A stretch of DNA of 64,000 bases, from the NCBI GenBank assembly GCA_947492995.1, contig CANLOU010000002.1, positions 124,001 to 188,000 on the forward strand. Reading direction: 5' to 3'. Source of the DNA: an uncultured Litoreibacter sp. Lineage in GTDB: Bacteria; Pseudomonadota; Alphaproteobacteria; Rhodobacterales; Rhodobacteraceae. Under the pieces are notes generated by a model. The model searched no databases, had not been told where the DNA came from, and saw nothing but the letters and a program-made list of their open reading frames with translations. Within the stretch, counting starts at the first letter, position 1; every line of letters starts with the position of its first letter. The position numbers and the translations under genes are program-made. Shown one piece after another: positions 8,252 through 18,082 of the stretch.

Positions 8252-9205
8252 ATGAATCAGAACGGATCACGTAGCTCTTGCCATACCATGTGCTGGGTTA
8301 TCGCGGCGGTCTTGGGCGTTATCGTCCTTGGATTGTTGATGGTCGTTGGCGAGTGGAGCTTCTTGCCCGCCGTCATGTTGGCCGGTCTGGCCTTTGTCAT
8401 TGGCGGGCTGTTTTTCAGCTGGGCCTTCTGCACAGGCGACAACATTCATATTGATGGCGACACTGGCAAACCGACCGGTTCGGGCGCTGGCAATATGGCT
8501 GCTGGCGCGGCTGGTGCTGCAGTTGCAGGCGGCGCGGCGGCGACAGCTGCTGCCTCTTCGGCTGGGGGTGCAAGTGCTGCAGGTGCCACTGCGTCCGGTT
8601 CGGATGGCGCAACCACGGCCCCCGCATCCTTGATGAGCGGCTCAGCAACAACATCTGCCCCGGCCGCAAACGCACCGGCGGCTGCGAAAAAGCCTGCGGC
8701 CAAGAAGCCAGCAGCCAAACCAGCAGCGAAGCCTGCGGCAAAGCCAGCCGCGAAGCCTGCTGGAGCCAAGGCAAAAGCAGCGGCAAAAAAGGCAGCACCT
8801 AAAGGCGCGACGCAAGCGACGCCCGCTCCTGCACCGGCGCAAGCCAAGGCCGCAGCCAAGCCCGCCAGCAAAGTTCCCGCCAAAGCGGCGACAAAAGCTG
8901 CGCGCAAGCCGGTGGCTGCGGACGGCAAGCCCGAACAGCTGAAGAAAGCACGCGCCGGTGGCGCGGACGATCTCAAGCAAATCAAGGGCGTGGGCCCGGG
9001 GCTGGAAACCAAGCTGAACGAGCTGGGGTTCTACCACTTCGACCAGATTGCGGGATGGCGCAAAAAGGAAGTGGAATGGGTCGATAGCCAGCTGAAGTTC
9101 AAAGGCCGTATCGAGCGTGACGAATGGATCAAACAATCCAAGACGCTTGCCAAGGGGGGCGCGACCGAGTTCTCCAAAAAGGTCAAAAAGGGCGGTGTGT
9201 ATTAA
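8252..9205 (+). CDS. Membrane-anchored protein with histone-H1-like linker and NuoE-type helix-hairpin-helix domain
   Basis: A 317-residue protein in three parts. Residues 12-60 form two membrane segments. Residues 70-225 are low complexity, first Gly/Ala/Ser-rich and then Lys/Pro/Ala repeats of the AAKP type resembling histone-H1-like tails. Residues 239-317 are a helix-hairpin-helix domain that matches the NuoE C terminus at 57 of 80 aligned positions by hand count, including the ending KKGGVY. The 20 residues before it match at 18 of 20. The Lys-rich part should lie in the cytoplasm by the positive-inside rule. It lies directly after nuoE, with GGGAGAA upstream of the ATG. Its role is unknown; complex I docking or nucleic-acid binding are both possible. 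Confidence 0.9.
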   Translation: MNQNGSRSSCHTMCWVIAAVLGVIVLGLLMVVGEWSFLPAVMLAGLAFVIGGLFFSWAFCTGDNIHIDGDTGKPTGSGAGNMAAGAAGAAVAGGAAATAAASSAGGASAAGATASGSDGATTAPASLMSGSATTSAPAANAPAAAKKPAAKKPAAKPAAKPAAKPAAKPAGAKAKAAAKKAAPKGATQATPAPAPAQAKAAAKPASKVPAKAATKAARKPVAADGKPEQLKKARAGGADDLKQIKGVGPGLETKLNELGFYHFDQIAGWRKKEVEWVDSQLKFKGRIERDEWIKQSKTLAKGGATEFSKKVKKGGVY

Positions 9206-9224
9206 TGCACTCCGCCGCGACTAA

Positions 9225-9443
9225 ATGAGTGGCGATGCGGGCGAAGACGCCGCCCGCGCCGCCAAAGGCCGCAAATTGGCGCTGATCCTGATCGGGGCCG
9301 TCTTCGTCTTCATCGGCGTGGAGTTTGCGGGGGCAACCTTCGGGTGGTCCAATCAGATCATGGGCCTGCTGGAAATCGCGATCGCCGCGGCTTTCATCTG
9401 GGTCATGTTCCAGATTTATATGCTTTGGCGTGAACGCCAATAA
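9225..9443 (+). CDS. Small two-helix membrane protein (possibly DUF5337 type)
   Basis: A 72-residue protein with a charged N terminus (about 1-17, Lys/Arg ending) and two membrane segments (about 18-36 and 45-66), ending LWRERQ. Similar small proteins occur in nuo operons of Rhodobacterales; the DUF5337 label is from memory and uncertain. It lies 19 bases after the previous gene and 17 bases before nuoF. Its length and position suggest an accessory subunit or assembly factor, but no direct evidence is visible. Confidence 0.8.
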   Translation: MSGDAGEDAARAAKGRKLALILIGAVFVFIGVEFAGATFGWSNQIMGLLEIAIAAAFIWVMFQIYMLWRERQ

Positions 9444-9460
9444 CTTGAGGAAACGACGCG

Positions 9461-10753
9461 ATGCTCGCAGATAAAGACCGGATCTTTACCAACCTCTACG
9501 GGATGCATGACCGCAGCTTGAAGGGCGCGAAGGCGCGCGGCCATTGGGATGACACCGCGAAGATCATCAAGCGTGGGCGCGACAAGATCATCGACGAGAT
9601 GAAGGCCTCCGGCCTGCGCGGTCGGGGCGGGGCGGGCTTCCCGACCGGTCTGAAATGGTCGTTCATGCCCAAGGAAAGCGACGGGCGCCCGGCCTATCTG
9701 GTGGTCAACGCTGACGAGTCCGAGCCCGGTACCTGCAAAGACCGCGAGATCATGCGCCACGACCCGCATACGCTGATCGAGGGCTGCCTGATTGCGTCTT
9801 TCGCGATGAATGCCAATGCCTGCTACATCTACATCCGCGGCGAATACATCCGCGAGAAAGAGGCGCTGCAAGCCGCCATCGACGAATGTTACGAGGCAGG
9901 CCTCGTTGGCCCGAACGCCGCCAAATCCGGCTGGGATTTCGACATCTACCTGCACCACGGGGCAGGGGCTTACATTTGCGGCGAGGAAACCGCGCTGCTG
10001 GAAAGCCTTGAGGGCAAAAAAGGCATGCCGCGCATGAAGCCGCCGTTTCCGGCGGGGGCGGGTCTTTATGGCTGCCCGACGACGGTGAACAACGTGGAAT
10101 CCATCGCGGTGGTGCCGACCATTTTGCGCCGTGGCGGCGACTGGTTTGCAAGCTTCGGCCGCCCAAACAACGCGGGCACCAAGCTGTTCGCGATCTCGGG
10201 CCATGTGAACAATCCCTGCGTGGTTGAAGAGACGATGTCGATCTCGTTTGAAGAGCTGATCGACAAGCATTGTGGCGGCATTCGTGGCGGCTGGGACAAC
10301 CTCAAAGCGGTGATCCCAGGTGGGTCGTCGGTGCCGATGGTGCGTGGCGAGAACATGCGCGACGCCATTATGGATTTCGACGCGCTGAAGGAAAAAGGGT
10401 CCTCGCTGGGAACGGCGGCTGTCATCGTGATGGACCAGGATACCGACATCATCAAAGCCATCTGGCGGCTGTCGGCCTTCTACAAGCACGAAAGCTGCGG
10501 GCAATGTACGCCGTGCCGCGAAGGCACCGGCTGGATGATGCGGGTGATGGACCGTCTGGTGAAGGGCGATGCGGAGGTCGAGGAAATCGACATGCTGCTG
10601 GACGTCACGAAACAGGTTGAGGGCCACACGATCTGTGCCCTTGGTGACGCGGCTGCATGGCCCATTCAGGGCCTGATCCGCAATTTCCGTGATGAGATTG
10701 AAGACCGCATAAAGCACAAACGGGGGGGCGCTGCATCTATTGCGGCGGAATAG
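9461..10753 (+). CDS. nuoF: NADH-quinone oxidoreductase subunit F
   Basis: The 51-kDa subunit that binds NADH and FMN and carries cluster N3. It has 430 residues. The Gly-rich nucleotide loop is [16 protein letters not shown] (51-66), and a second signature with [11 protein letters not shown] follows. The 4Fe-4S ligands are C346, C349 and C352 ([11 protein letters not shown]) and C392 (HTICALGD). The start ATG 9461 is preceded by TTGAGGAAA. It is full length with no irregularity. Confidence 0.98.
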   Translation: MLADKDRIFTNLYGMHDRSLKGAKARGHWDDTAKIIKRGRDKIIDEMKASGLRGRGGAGFPTGLKWSFMPKESDGRPAYLVVNADESEPGTCKDREIMRHDPHTLIEGCLIASFAMNANACYIYIRGEYIREKEALQAAIDECYEAGLVGPNAAKSGWDFDIYLHHGAGAYICGEETALLESLEGKKGMPRMKPPFPAGAGLYGCPTTVNNVESIAVVPTILRRGGDWFASFGRPNNAGTKLFAISGHVNNPCVVEETMSISFEELIDKHCGGIRGGWDNLKAVIPGGSSVPMVRGENMRDAIMDFDALKEKGSSLGTAAVIVMDQDTDIIKAIWRLSAFYKHESCGQCTPCREGTGWMMRVMDRLVKGDAEVEEIDMLLDVTKQVEGHTICALGDAAAWPIQGLIRNFRDEIEDRIKHKRGGAASIAAE

Positions 10754-10756
10754 ACT

Positions 10757-11107
10757 ATGAGAGTTCTTTTATCAGCGACGGCCTTGTTGGCCCTGGCGGC
10801 ATGTGATCCGGCAGATTTTCAAACCTCCAAGCCAGAGGCCCCGAAAGGCCCCCCGATCGAGATCACCCAAGCGGTGCGCGCGGCTGATACGGCGCGGATC
10901 ACCATGCGCTACAAAGACGGCGGCGCGATCCCGGCGGAGGACGAAAACCGCGCGGTTCTGCGCGCCATGGAAATCGCCTGCCAAGACGGCGAAAAAGCGA
11001 TCCCCGACACCCGCAAACGCGCGGACGGCCTGCTGACGGTCAACGTGTTCTGCGTGGGCGTGTTGACCAGTGACGAAGTCATCGACGGCTCGCGGTTGAA
11101 ATCATGA
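10757..11107 (+). CDS. Small predicted lipoprotein 1 of nuo operon
   Basis: A 116-residue protein with a lipoprotein signal peptide: basic start, hydrophobic core and lipobox LALAAC with C16 as the lipidated residue. D17 follows the Cys, which in enteric bacteria favours inner-membrane retention; this rule is uncertain here. The mature part has two more cysteines (IACQD and VFCVG) that may pair. It starts four bases after the nuoF stop, and its stop overlaps the next start (ATGA). I do not recognise the family. Confidence 0.82.
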   Translation: MRVLLSATALLALAACDPADFQTSKPEAPKGPPIEITQAVRAADTARITMRYKDGGAIPAEDENRAVLRAMEIACQDGEKAIPDTRKRADGLLTVNVFCVGVLTSDEVIDGSRLKS

Positions 11108-11448
11108 TGTTGCGGGCGGTCTTGATCTTAACGCTCGCGGTTGCCGTCGCCTCTTGCGGGAGGCTTGGCATCGGCAACAGCTCGAAACGGGCCGAGACCG
11201 AGAACGTCTTGCCGTTCAAAGCCAAGCTCAAAAAGGGTGAGGACCGCGGTTTCACGGTGTCTGTCGTCAACAAAGGCGCGGGCGTGGCGCAGGTGCGCGA
11301 AAGTGTGCGTTTCGAGGCCACCAAATACTGCCTTCTGACCTTTGGCGGCTCTGACGCGAAATGGTCCATCAGCCCAGTGTCCAAGGATTGGGCCTTCACC
11401 CAAGACGGCGACAAGCTGATCTTTAGCGGGGAATGCACCGCGCTATGA
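11104..11448 (+). CDS. Small predicted lipoprotein 2 of nuo operon
   Basis: A 114-residue protein with lipobox VAVASC (C18). The mature part is rich in beta-forming segments (DRGFTVSVVNK, VRESVRFEATKYCL, DKLIFSGECT) and has two Cys that could form a disulfide. It follows lipoprotein 1 with an ATGA overlap and overlaps the DUF3291 gene at its stop. The family was not recognised. The pairing of two adjacent lipoproteins suggests a joint envelope role. Confidence 0.82.
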   Translation: MMLRAVLILTLAVAVASCGRLGIGNSSKRAETENVLPFKAKLKKGEDRGFTVSVVNKGAGVAQVRESVRFEATKYCLLTFGGSDAKWSISPVSKDWAFTQDGDKLIFSGECTAL

Positions 11449-11945
11449 TGCAGCCCGCCGGATATCACCTTGCAGAGCTGAATGTGGGCCGTTTCGTGGC
11501 CCCCGTGGGCGATGCGCGTGTTCAGGAATTCATGGACAACCTTGACCGTATCAACGGTCTGGGCAAGCGCATGCCGGGCTTTGTGTGGATGATGGAAGGC
11601 TCGGGCGAGCCGGGCACCGGCAACACCGAAAATTGCGTTGGCGGCGACCCATTGGCAGTGGCCAATCTCAGTGTTTGGGAAGACGCTGCATCGCTGGAGA
11701 CCTTCGTTTGGGGCACCGTCCACAAACAATTTTACGAACGCCGCGCCGAATGGTTTGAGGTTGCGCCCAAGATGCATTTTGTCATGTGGTGGGTGCCCAT
11801 CGGCCATCAGCCGACCATCGAGGAAGCGCTTGAGCGGCTCGAAATGCTAGAACAAAACGGCGATAGTGAAGCCGCTTTTGGCTGGAAATATCTGAAAAAC
11901 GCAAACATGTGGAAAACGCATGGATGCCAAGTTGCAGCGGAGTAA
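11445..11945 (+). CDS. DUF3291 domain protein
   Basis: A 166-residue soluble protein whose pattern fits DUF3291: HLAELNVGR at the start, EFMDNLDRINGLGKRMPGFVWMM, an LSVWED block, RRAEWFE, MWWVPIGHQPT, and a final EALERLEMLE segment. The family resembles the dimeric ferredoxin-like fold of monooxygenase/EthD-type proteins; no activity is established. The start is ATG 11445 or 11448, both overlapping the stop of lipoprotein 2. It lies just before nuoG in the same transcript. Confidence 0.85.
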   Translation: MMQPAGYHLAELNVGRFVAPVGDARVQEFMDNLDRINGLGKRMPGFVWMMEGSGEPGTGNTENCVGGDPLAVANLSVWEDAASLETFVWGTVHKQFYERRAEWFEVAPKMHFVMWWVPIGHQPTIEEALERLEMLEQNGDSEAAFGWKYLKNANMWKTHGCQVAAE

Positions 11946-11948
11946 CGC

Positions 11949-13970
11949 ATGAGCGACCTACGCAAAATCATCATCGACGACAAAGAGGTTGAGGTCGATC
12001 CGGCCATGACCCTGATCCAGGCCTGCGAAGAGGCTGGGATCGAGGTGCCTCGGTTCTGTTATCACGAGCGTCTGACCATCGCGGGCAACTGCCGTATGTG
12101 TCTGGTCGAAGTGGTGGGCGGCCCGCCAAAACCGGCGGCGTCGTGTGCGATGCAGGTCAAAGACTTGCGGCCCGGGCCGGAAGGTGCGCCGCCTGTGGTG
12201 AAGACCAACTCGCCCATGGTCAAGAAAGCCCGCGAGGGCGTGATGGAATTTCTGCTGATTAACCACCCGCTGGACTGCCCGATCTGCGATCAGGGCGGCG
12301 AATGCGATCTGCAGGATCAGGCAATGGCCTACGGCGTCGATTTCTCGCGGTTCCGCGAACCCAAGCGCGCCTCGACCGATCTGGATTTGGGGCCGCTGGT
12401 CGAGACCCACATGACGCGCTGCATTTCCTGCACGCGCTGCGTGCGCTTCACGTCCGAGGTCGCGGGTATTACGCAGATGGGCCAGACCGGCCGTGGCGAG
12501 GATGCTGAGATCACCTCCTATCTGGGCGAGACGCTGGATTCGAACTTGCAGGGCAACATCATTGACCTGTGCCCCGTGGGTGCGCTGGTCTCCAAGCCAT
12601 ACGCGTTTACCGCGCGGCCTTGGGAACTGACCAAAACCGAATCCATCGACGTGATGGATGCGCTCGGGTCGAACATCCGCGTGGACACCAAGGGCCGCGA
12701 AGTGATGCGCTTCCTGCCGCGCAACCATGACGGCGTGAACGAGGAATGGATTTCCGACAAAACACGTTTCGTCTGGGACGGGCTGCGCCGCCAGCGGCTG
12801 GACACGCCCTATGTGCGCGAAAACGGCAAGCTGCGGAAGGCCACTTGGCCTGAAGCATTGTCCGCCGCCGCTGCCGCGATGAAGGGCAAGAAAGTGGCCG
12901 GTCTGGTCGGCGATCTGGCCTCGACCGAGGCGGCTTACGCTTTGAAAACCATGATTGAAGGCATGGGCGGCAATGTCGAATGCCGCACCGATGGCGCCAT
13001 GCTGCCTGCGGGCAATCGCGGTGGCTATGTCGGGACCGCCAGCATCGAAGACATTTATGCGGCGAAATATGTGATGATTATTGGCGCCAACCCGGCAATT
13101 GAAGCGCCCGTGCTGAACGCGCGTATCCGCAAGGCCTGGACCACGGGTTGCGATGTTGACCTGATCGGACAAGCCGTTGATCTGACATATGAATACAACC
13201 ACAAAGGCACGGACCGCGCCGCGGTGGAGACGATCCTGAACACCAAGCCTGCCAAGAAAATCGTGGACAACCCGTCCATCGTGATCGTCGGCCAAGGCGC
13301 GTTGCAGGAAGCCGACGGGGAGGCTGTTCTGGCCGCCGCAATGGCGATGTGCGAGGCCTCAGACTCCAAACTGATGATCTTGCATTCTGCCGCTGGCCGC
13401 GTGGGCGCGATGGATGTGGGCGCGGTGACCGATGGTGGCATGAAAGCGGCCATTGAGGGTGCGGACGTGATCTACAACATGGGTGCAGACGAGGTCGATG
13501 TGGCCGCTGGGCCGTTTGTGATTTACCAAGGCTCGCACGGCGATCGCGGCGCGCACCGCGCGGACATCATCTTGCCAGCGGCGGCTTATACGGAAGAAAA
13601 CGGTGTGTTCGTGAACACCGAGGGGCGGCCTCAGTTGGCTCTGCGCGCGGGCTTTGCACCGGGCGAGGCGAAGGAAAACTGGGCGATCCTGCGGGCATTG
13701 AGCGCCGAATTGGGCCAGACCCTGCCATTCGACAGCATGGCGGCCCTTCGCACCCAGATGATCGAGGCCACCCCGCATCTGGCAATGATCGACGCGGTAC
13801 CGGAAAACGAAATGACCGTGCTCAAGCCCAAGAAGCTGGGCAAGGCGGCGTTCCGCAACGCGGTCACCGACTTTTATCTGTCCAACCCGATTGCACGCGC
13901 GTCCGAGCTGATGGCGGAACTGTCCGCCAATGCCAAAGCGCGGGCCGGTGAAAAGATTGCGGCTGAGTAA
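11949..13970 (+). CDS. nuoG: NADH-quinone oxidoreductase subunit G
   Basis: The 75-kDa Fe-S subunit linking the NADH module to the quinone-reducing arm. It has 673 residues. The 2Fe-2S ligands are C37, C48, C51 and C66. One 4Fe-4S cluster uses H106, C110, C113 and C119. The other uses C158, C161, C164 and C208. The rest is a molybdopterin-oxidoreductase-like domain. The extra Cys motif for cluster N7, seen in some bacteria, is not evident. The start ATG 11949 has GGAGTAACGC upstream. Confidence 0.98.
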   Translation: MSDLRKIIIDDKEVEVDPAMTLIQACEEAGIEVPRFCYHERLTIAGNCRMCLVEVVGGPPKPAASCAMQVKDLRPGPEGAPPVVKTNSPMVKKAREGVMEFLLINHPLDCPICDQGGECDLQDQAMAYGVDFSRFREPKRASTDLDLGPLVETHMTRCISCTRCVRFTSEVAGITQMGQTGRGEDAEITSYLGETLDSNLQGNIIDLCPVGALVSKPYAFTARPWELTKTESIDVMDALGSNIRVDTKGREVMRFLPRNHDGVNEEWISDKTRFVWDGLRRQRLDTPYVRENGKLRKATWPEALSAAAAAMKGKKVAGLVGDLASTEAAYALKTMIEGMGGNVECRTDGAMLPAGNRGGYVGTASIEDIYAAKYVMIIGANPAIEAPVLNARIRKAWTTGCDVDLIGQAVDLTYEYNHKGTDRAAVETILNTKPAKKIVDNPSIVIVGQGALQEADGEAVLAAAMAMCEASDSKLMILHSAAGRVGAMDVGAVTDGGMKAAIEGADVIYNMGADEVDVAAGPFVIYQGSHGDRGAHRADIILPAAAYTEENGVFVNTEGRPQLALRAGFAPGEAKENWAILRALSAELGQTLPFDSMAALRTQMIEATPHLAMIDAVPENEMTVLKPKKLGKAAFRNAVTDFYLSNPIARASELMAELSANAKARAGEKIAAE

Positions 13971-14369
13971 ATGATGACCCCTTTTCATATCACGGTAACG
14001 GGACTGGCCTTGGCCAGCCTAGCCGCGTGCGAAGAGGTCGACCCGGCGCAAGACTATTTTGCGCCGGAATATCAAGGTGTTGAGACCCGTAAGTTAGACA
14101 ATGAGATCGTCAGCTTTCTGGTGCGCATGAAGGGCGCACGCACCAACGCGGATGTCGCGGATTACGGCAAATGCGCCGCCGCGCAATACGCGCTGATCCG
14201 GGGCTTCGGATTTGCCCGCCATGTGCGGACAAATGTGCAGGAACGGGGTGGCGTTTGGGCGGCGGATGCGGTTTACACCATCTCGGCTGCTTTGCCCGAG
14301 GGACTACAAACCATCGACGCCGAAGTGGTCGTCGAAGAATGTGCCGAAAACGGCATACCGACAGTGTGA
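13971..14369 (+). CDS. Small predicted lipoprotein 3 of nuo operon
   Basis: A 132-residue protein starting directly after the nuoG stop, with a lipoprotein signal and lipobox SLAAC (C20) followed by EE. The mature part has two further Cys (GKCAAAQYA and VEECAEN). The overall pattern, lipobox plus one pair of late cysteines, resembles the two lipoproteins between nuoF and nuoG, although I see no clear sequence match. Six bases separate it from nuoH. The function is unknown. Confidence 0.82.
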   Translation: MMTPFHITVTGLALASLAACEEVDPAQDYFAPEYQGVETRKLDNEIVSFLVRMKGARTNADVADYGKCAAAQYALIRGFGFARHVRTNVQERGGVWAADAVYTISAALPEGLQTIDAEVVVEECAENGIPTV

Positions 14370-14375
14370 GGACGC

Positions 14376-15413
14376 ATGGCTGAATTCTTAACAACCCCGG
14401 CCGGAATTGCCCTGATTATCGTGGCGCAATGCCTTGCGGTGATCGGCTTTGTGATGGTCTCGCTGCTGTTCCTCGTCTACGGCGACCGCAAAATCTGGGC
14501 CGCCGTGCAAATGCGCCGTGGCCCGAATGTGGTTGGCGCATGGGGCCTGCTGCAAACGGTGGCCGACGCGCTGAAATATGTGGTTAAGGAAATCGTCATT
14601 CCGGCGGGCGCCGACAAGACGGTGTTCATGCTCGCGCCCATGCTGGCCTTCGTGTTGGCCCTTATTTCATGGGCTGTGATCCCGTTTAACGACACCTGGG
14701 TGCTGGCCGATCTGAACGTGGCGATCCTGTATGTCTTTGCCATCGGCTCGCTTGAGGTCTACGGCGTCATCATGGGCGGCTGGGCGTCGAACTCCAAATA
14801 TCCGTTCCTTGGCTCGCTGCGCTCTGCGGCGCAGATGATCTCCTACGAGGTCTCTATTGGCCTGATTATCATCGGCGTCATCATCACCACCGGATCGTTG
14901 AACTTTGGCGACATTGTGCGCGCGCAGGATGGCAATCTGGGTCTGTTCAACTGGTACTGGCTGCCGCATTTCCCGATGGTGTTCCTGTTCTTCATCTCGG
15001 CCCTGGCGGAAACCAATCGCCCACCGTTCGACCTGCCGGAAGCTGAGTCGGAACTGGTTGCGGGCTACCAGGTGGAATACTCCTCGACCCCGTTCCTGCT
15101 GTTCATGGCCGGCGAATACATCGCCATCTTCCTGATGTGCGCTTTGATGACGCTGCTGTTCTTTGGCGGCTGGCTGTCGCCCATTCCGGGCGTCGCTGAT
15201 GGCGCGCTGTGGATGGTCGGCAAGATGGCCGTGTTCTTCTTCTTGTTCGCGATGGTGAAAGCCATCGTGCCGCGCTACCGCTACGACCAACTGATGCGCT
15301 TGGGCTGGAAAGTGTTCCTGCCGCTGTCGCTGGCATGGGTCGTGATCGTGGCATTCTTCGCTCAATACGGGGCCTTTGGCGGTGCATATGCCCGCTGGGC
15401 CGTAGGAGGTTAA
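14376..15413 (+). CDS. nuoH: NADH-quinone oxidoreductase subunit H
   Basis: The membrane subunit that docks the peripheral arm and forms part of the quinone tunnel. It has 345 residues and about eight membrane helices. Conserved blocks are ERK-like [17 protein letters not shown] in the first loop, [14 protein letters not shown], and [18 protein letters not shown] in the fifth loop, a family hallmark. The start ATG 14376 follows GTGAGGACGC. It is intact. Confidence 0.98.
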   Translation: MAEFLTTPAGIALIIVAQCLAVIGFVMVSLLFLVYGDRKIWAAVQMRRGPNVVGAWGLLQTVADALKYVVKEIVIPAGADKTVFMLAPMLAFVLALISWAVIPFNDTWVLADLNVAILYVFAIGSLEVYGVIMGGWASNSKYPFLGSLRSAAQMISYEVSIGLIIIGVIITTGSLNFGDIVRAQDGNLGLFNWYWLPHFPMVFLFFISALAETNRPPFDLPEAESELVAGYQVEYSSTPFLLFMAGEYIAIFLMCALMTLLFFGGWLSPIPGVADGALWMVGKMAVFFFLFAMVKAIVPRYRYDQLMRLGWKVFLPLSLAWVVIVAFFAQYGAFGGAYARWAVGG

Positions 15414-15417
15414 CCGC

Positions 15418-15909
15418 ATGGCAACGTCTCTCGCCCGCAAGGCCAAGTACTTCCTGCTCTTTGATTTCTTCAAAGGGTTCGGGCTGGGCATGAAATACTT
15501 CTTCGCGCCCAAGGCTACGGTGAACTACCCGCATGAGAAGGGGCCATTGTCCCCGCGCTTTCGTGGTGAGCATGCTTTGCGCCGCTATCCCAATGGGGAA
15601 GAGCGTTGCATTGCCTGCAAGCTGTGCGAGGCCGTGTGCCCCGCGCAAGCGATCACCATTGACGCCGAACCCCGCGACGACGGCTCGCGCCGCACCACGC
15701 GCTATGACATCGACATGACCAAATGCATCTATTGCGGCTTCTGCCAGGAAGCCTGCCCGGTGGATGCGATTGTCGAAGGCCCGAATTTCGAATTCGCCAC
15801 GGAAACCCGCGAGGAGCTGTTCTACGACAAGGACAAACTGCTGGCGAATGGCGACCGTTGGGAAGCCGAGATTGCCCGCAACCTGGAAATGGATGCACCG
15901 TACCGATGA
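15418..15909 (+). CDS. nuoI: NADH-quinone oxidoreductase subunit I
   Basis: The 23-kDa (TYKY) subunit with clusters N6a and N6b. It has 163 residues. Two ferredoxin motifs are complete: C64, C67, C70, C74 and C103, C106, C109, C113, each followed by P. The N terminus has the amphipathic segment (about 9-30) that lies on the membrane. The start ATG 15418 is preceded by TAGGAGG. Its TGA overlaps the next ATG (ATGA). Confidence 0.98.
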   Translation: MATSLARKAKYFLLFDFFKGFGLGMKYFFAPKATVNYPHEKGPLSPRFRGEHALRRYPNGEERCIACKLCEAVCPAQAITIDAEPRDDGSRRTTRYDIDMTKCIYCGFCQEACPVDAIVEGPNFEFATETREELFYDKDKLLANGDRWEAEIARNLEMDAPYR

Positions 15910-16292
15910 GTGCCGAGACCACATATGACATCGGCAAAGCGCTGTCTGAGAAGGTGAACCCCGGAATGGAGGACGCATTGCGCGCCCGCTATGATGCGTT
16001 GGTGCCCGGCTTGGCCGAGACAGTGGTCGATGTTGCCTATGGCAAATTCTATGCGCGTGGCACAGTAGATGAAAAGACGCGGCTATTGGCGACGATTGCG
16101 GCCTTGACCGCGCTTGGGTCCCAAACACGTCCGCAGTTGAAGGTGAATATCGGGTCTGCCCGCGCCGTTGGGGCCACTCGGGAAGAGATTTGCGAGATCA
16201 TTTTTCAGATGACCCTTTATGGCGGCTTTCCAGCGATGATTAACGCCATGAACGCGGCCATTGAGGTCTTTGAGGCGGAGGGGGCGTCATGA
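15906..16292 (+). CDS. Carboxymuconolactone decarboxylase-like protein 1
   Basis: A 128-residue helical protein of the CMD/AhpD-type fold. It has the helix [15 protein letters not shown], then [19 protein letters not shown] and [12 protein letters not shown], which match the gamma-CMD pattern. The redox CxxC of AhpD-like members is absent, so a peroxidase role is unlikely. It is coupled to nuoI by an ATGA overlap, and its end overlaps the next gene by four bases (ATGA). The substrate is unknown. Confidence 0.88.
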   Translation: MSAETTYDIGKALSEKVNPGMEDALRARYDALVPGLAETVVDVAYGKFYARGTVDEKTRLLATIAALTALGSQTRPQLKVNIGSARAVGATREEICEIIFQMTLYGGFPAMINAMNAAIEVFEAEGAS

Positions 16293-16690
16293 GCGATCCA
16301 ACCAACCCTTTTGAAGCCATGATGAAGATGGGGCAGGACATGGCGAAAACCATGAACCCCGCTTTGGAGGCGTTTACGCCAAAAGGCTTTGAAAACATGA
16401 TGCCCACCATGTCCGCCGAGATGATGGAGCAGTTCATGGGCAAGGGCGTCAGCCCGGAAGGGTTGGACGCCAAGACACGGCTGCTGTTGACATTATCCGG
16501 CCTGACCATCCAAGGCGCGCAGGGCGAGGCGCAGATCAGACTGACCGTGCGCCATCTGGTGGAAGTTGGTGCCACGAAACAAGAAATAGCCGAAACCATC
16601 GCGCAGGCCGCGATGTTTGGCGGCGTACCTGCAATGTCAAAGGCGATGGAGCTGGCGACAGAGGTGCTGGACGGAGAGAAGGAAGACTGA
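16289..16690 (+). CDS. Carboxymuconolactone decarboxylase-like protein 2
   Basis: A 133-residue paralogue of the preceding gene product. It aligns in [33 protein letters not shown] and [12 protein letters not shown]. The N-terminal 50 residues are Met-rich (about ten Met) and differ from the first copy. It again lacks CxxC. The two genes are adjacent and coupled, so they may form a heteromer. Its TGA overlaps the nuoJ ATG. Confidence 0.88.
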   Translation: MSDPTNPFEAMMKMGQDMAKTMNPALEAFTPKGFENMMPTMSAEMMEQFMGKGVSPEGLDAKTRLLLTLSGLTIQGAQGEAQIRLTVRHLVEVGATKQEIAETIAQAAMFGGVPAMSKAMELATEVLDGEKED

Positions 16691-17303
16691 TGGGATTTGC
16701 AGATTTTGCATTCTACCTATTCGCGATCACGGTGGTCACCGCCGGGTTGTTCGTGGTGGTGTCTCGAAACCCTGTGCACTCGGTGCTGTGGCTGATCTTG
16801 GCCTTCCTGTCCTCGGCGGGCCTATTCGTGCTGCTGGGCGCGGAATTCGTCGCCATGCTGATGATTATCGTCTATGTGGGCGCGGTCGCGGTGCTGTTCC
16901 TGTTCGTCGTCATGATGCTGGACGTGGACTTTGCCGAATTGCGCGGGGAGCTGGCCAAATTTGTGCCGCTCGCAGGGCTGATCGGCGTTATTTTGTTGAT
17001 GGAACTGGCGCTGGTCTTTGGCGTCTGGCAGGGCGCTGAAAACGCCGCAGATTTGCGCGACGCTGTAACACCCGCCCTTGAAGAGACACAGAACACGGCG
17101 GCCTTGGGCCTGTTGATCTACACGAAGTACATCTACCTGTTCCAAGCCGCCGGCTTGATCCTGCTGGTCGCCATGATCGGCGCGATCGTCCTGACACTGC
17201 GTCACCGCGAGGACGTCAAACGCCAGAACATCCTCAGCCAGATCTACCGCGACCCGGCAGAGCAGATGGAGCTGAAAAACGTCAAACCGGGGCAGGGGCT
17301 GTG

Positions 17304-17304
<1 letters not shown>
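16690..17304 (+). CDS. nuoJ: NADH-quinone oxidoreductase subunit J
   Basis: A membrane-arm subunit with five predicted helices, 204 residues. The conserved third helix has [26 protein letters not shown], including the pi-bulge Tyr/Gly region. The start ATG 16690 overlaps the preceding stop (TGATG). The C-terminal tail of about 40 residues is soluble and charged. Its stop is overlapped by the next gene. Confidence 0.97.
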
Positions 17305-18076
<772 letters not shown>

Positions 18077-18082
18077 GTCACA

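Noticed and set aside
8446-9012. Ala-rich minus-strand frame opposite the Lys/Ala linker gene
   Set aside because: It arises from the complement of AAG/GCC repeats in the AAKP linker, with no independent start signal or family content.
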